A stretch of 64,000 nucleotides of DNA, taken from Oscillospiraceae bacterium. Its GTDB lineage: Bacteria; Bacillota; Clostridia; Oscillospirales; Oscillospiraceae. The DNA is taken from positions 16,549 through 80,548 of the forward strand of contig SVLO01000009.1 in assembly GCA_015067885.1 (NCBI GenBank). The letters run 5' to 3'. Positions 62,669 through 64,000 of the stretch are shown piece after piece (within the stretch, counting starts at the first letter, position 1; each line of letters begins with the position of its first letter). The notes beneath the pieces were generated by a model. The model saw nothing but the letters and a program-made list of their open reading frames with translations. It was not told the DNA's origin and did not search any database. A program made the position numbers and the translations under genes.

Positions 62669-64000
62669 TTACAGCTGGGGACCGGCGGCCACCAGAGCCT
62701 TGCCGGCGTCGTTGCCGGTGTACTTGGCGAAGTTCTTGACAAAGCGGGCAGCCAGATCCTTGGCCTTCTCGTCCCACTCAGCGGCATCAGCATAGGTGTC
62801 GCGGGGGTCCAGGATGGCGGGATCCACGCCGGGCAGAGCGGTGGGAACCTCGAAATTGAAGTAGGGGATGGTCTTGGTCTCGGCCTTCAGGATGGAGCCA
62901 TCCAGAATGGCATCGATGATACCGCGGGTATCCTTGATAGAGATACGCTTGCCGGTGCCGTTCCAGCCGGTGTTGACCAGATAAGCCTTGGCGCCGGACT
63001 TCTGCATCTTCTTGACCAGCTCCTCACCGTACTTGGTGGGGTGCAGCTCCAGGAAGGCCTGACCGAAGCAGGCGGAGAAGGTGGGGGTAGGCTCGGTAAT
63101 GCCGCGCTCGGTGCCGGCCAGCTTGGAAGTAAAGCCGGACAGGAAGTAGTACTGGGTCTGCTCAGGGGTCAGGATGGACACGGGAGGCAGAACACCGAAG
63201 GCATCGGCAGACAGGAAGATGACGTTCTTGGCGTCGGGACCCTTGGAGGCGGGACGGACGATCTTCTCGATGTGGTCGATGGGGTAGGACACGCGGGTGT
63301 TCTCGGTGACGGACTTGTCAGCGAAGTCGCACTTGCCGTCAGCATCCACGGTGACGTTCTCCAGCAGGGCGTTGCGGCGGATGGCGTTGTAGATGTCGGG
63401 CTCGGCATCCTTGTCCAGGTTGATGACCTTGGCATAGCAGCCGCCCTCGAAGTTGAACACGCCCTCGTCGTCCCAGCCGTGCTCGTCATCGCCGATGAGC
63501 AGACGCTTGGGGTCGGTGGACAGGGTGGTCTTGCCGGTGCCGGACAGACCGAAGAACAGGGCAGTGTTTTCGCCGTTCATGTCGGTGTTGGCAGAGCAGT
63601 GCATGGAGGCCATGCCGTTCAGGGGCAGGTAGTAGTTCATCATGGAGAACATGCCCTTCTTCATCTCACCGCCGTACCAGGTGTTCAGGATGACCTGCTC
63701 CTTGGAAGTCAGGTTGAAGATGGCGGCAGTCTCGGAGTTCAGGCCCAGCTCCTTGTAGTTGGTCACCTTGGCCTTGGCGGCGTTGTAGGAGACGAAATCA
63801 GGCTCGAAGTTCTCGAGTTCCTCAGCGGTGGGGGCGATGAACATATTCTTGACGAAGTGAGCCTGCCAGGCCACTTCCATGATGAAACGGATGGCCATGC
63901 GGCTGTCCTTGTTGGTGCCGCAGAACACGTCCATGACGTACAGCTTCTTGTTGGACAGCTGCTCGATGGCCAGACGCTTGCACTCGTCCCAGGCCTGCTT
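62669..64000 (-). CDS. pckA: Phosphoenolpyruvate carboxykinase (ATP), 5' end beyond the window
   Basis: The C-terminal 443 residues of an ATP-type PEPCK; the frame is open to the window edge, and full proteins are about 530-540 residues. The kinase-1 loop [11 protein letters not shown] and kinase-2 LIGDDEHGW are intact, as are [10 protein letters not shown] and [11 protein letters not shown] nearer the N-terminus. It interconverts oxaloacetate plus ATP with PEP, CO2 and ADP. In anaerobes it often runs in the carboxylating direction toward C4 acids. The promoter and start lie outside this window. Confidence 0.97.
   Translation of the reverse strand, partial: KQAWDECKRLAIEQLSNKKLYVMDVFCGTNKDSRMAIRFIMEVAWQAHFVKNMFIAPTAEELENFEPDFVSYNAAKAKVTNYKELGLNSETAAIFNLTSKEQVILNTWYGGEMKKGMFSMMNYYLPLNGMASMHCSANTDMNGENTALFFGLSGTGKTTLSTDPKRLLIGDDEHGWDDEGVFNFEGGCYAKVINLDKDAEPDIYNAIRRNALLENVTVDADGKCDFADKSVTENTRVSYPIDHIEKIVRPASKGPDAKNVIFLSADAFGVLPPVSILTPEQTQYYFLSGFTSKLAGTERGITEPTPTFSACFGQAFLELHPTKYGEELVKKMQKSGAKAYLVNTGWNGTGKRISIKDTRGIIDAILDGSILKAETKTIPYFNFEVPTALPGVDPAILDPRDTYADAAEWDEKAKDLAARFVKNFAKYTGNDAGKALVAAGPQL

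Overview
The window looks like a chromosomal segment of a high-GC, anaerobic, Gram-positive gut bacterium of the class Clostridia, most likely an Oscillospiraceae relative. The basis is a SCIFF peptide with its radical-SAM maturase, a groESL operon behind a CIRCE operator, ATP-type PEP carboxykinase, Gram-positive-style GGAGG ribosome binding sites and sigma-A promoters with 17-bp spacers, many carbohydrate genes, and GC-rich dispersed intergenic repeats. I see no rRNA, tRNA, CRISPR array, phage or transposase. The genus is inference.

Layout. 1-6.6 kb: a divergent sugar-isomerase region. On the minus strand lie a SIS-domain isomerase, a DeoR regulator and a fucose-isomerase-like protein. On the plus strand lie a TIM-like isomerase, YjbQ, LplA and a NagB-like protein. 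7.1-10.2 kb: a MATE transporter, a DUF554 membrane protein and a lipoprotein. 10.5-22.4 kb: a surface-polysaccharide locus of two convergent operons. The plus operon has a Wzy/ligase-like protein, a polyprenyl glycosylphosphotransferase and a GT4. The minus operon has GT4, GT2, GT2, GT8, pyruvyl transferase, ABC permease and ABC ATPase. Three consecutive minus-strand enzymes of different folds end in the same short aromatic/basic tail. 22.5-27.4 kb: a LysR regulator divergent from a CoA-transferase / MaoC hydratase / thiolase / SDR operon. 27.4-32.3 kb: a PdaB-like deacetylase and an AraC regulator divergent from a large GH2 beta-galactosidase. 32.4-41.9 kb: a carbohydrate locus with a membrane-bound AraC sensor, YesL, YhcH, a Gfo/Idh oxidoreductase and two tandem SDRs on one strand, and two ABC permeases plus an aldo/keto reductase on the other. 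42-46.6 kb: a Na/Pi cotransporter with PhoU domain, a small radical SAM protein, MgtC and aldose epimerase. 46.9-50.1 kb: groEL, groES and a lipid kinase. 50.2-53.3 kb: a THUMP rRNA methyltransferase divergent from an HTH-NfeD fusion and an SPFH protein. 53.4-56.3 kb: the SCIFF operon (scfA, scfB, a PLP decarboxylase). 56.4-64 kb: a serine hydrolase, a DegT aminotransferase with an unusual leader, nadE, a second GH2 enzyme and the 3' part of pckA.

How the genes fit together. Carbohydrate breakdown (two GH2 enzymes, GalM), carbohydrate oxidation and isomerisation, and surface glycan synthesis dominate. Central metabolism is represented by pckA, nadE and lplA. Most start codons were chosen by ribosome binding site, and several by sigma-A promoters that rule out longer reading frames. 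Dispersed hairpin-rich repeats fill intergenic spaces, including the groES-groEL spacer.
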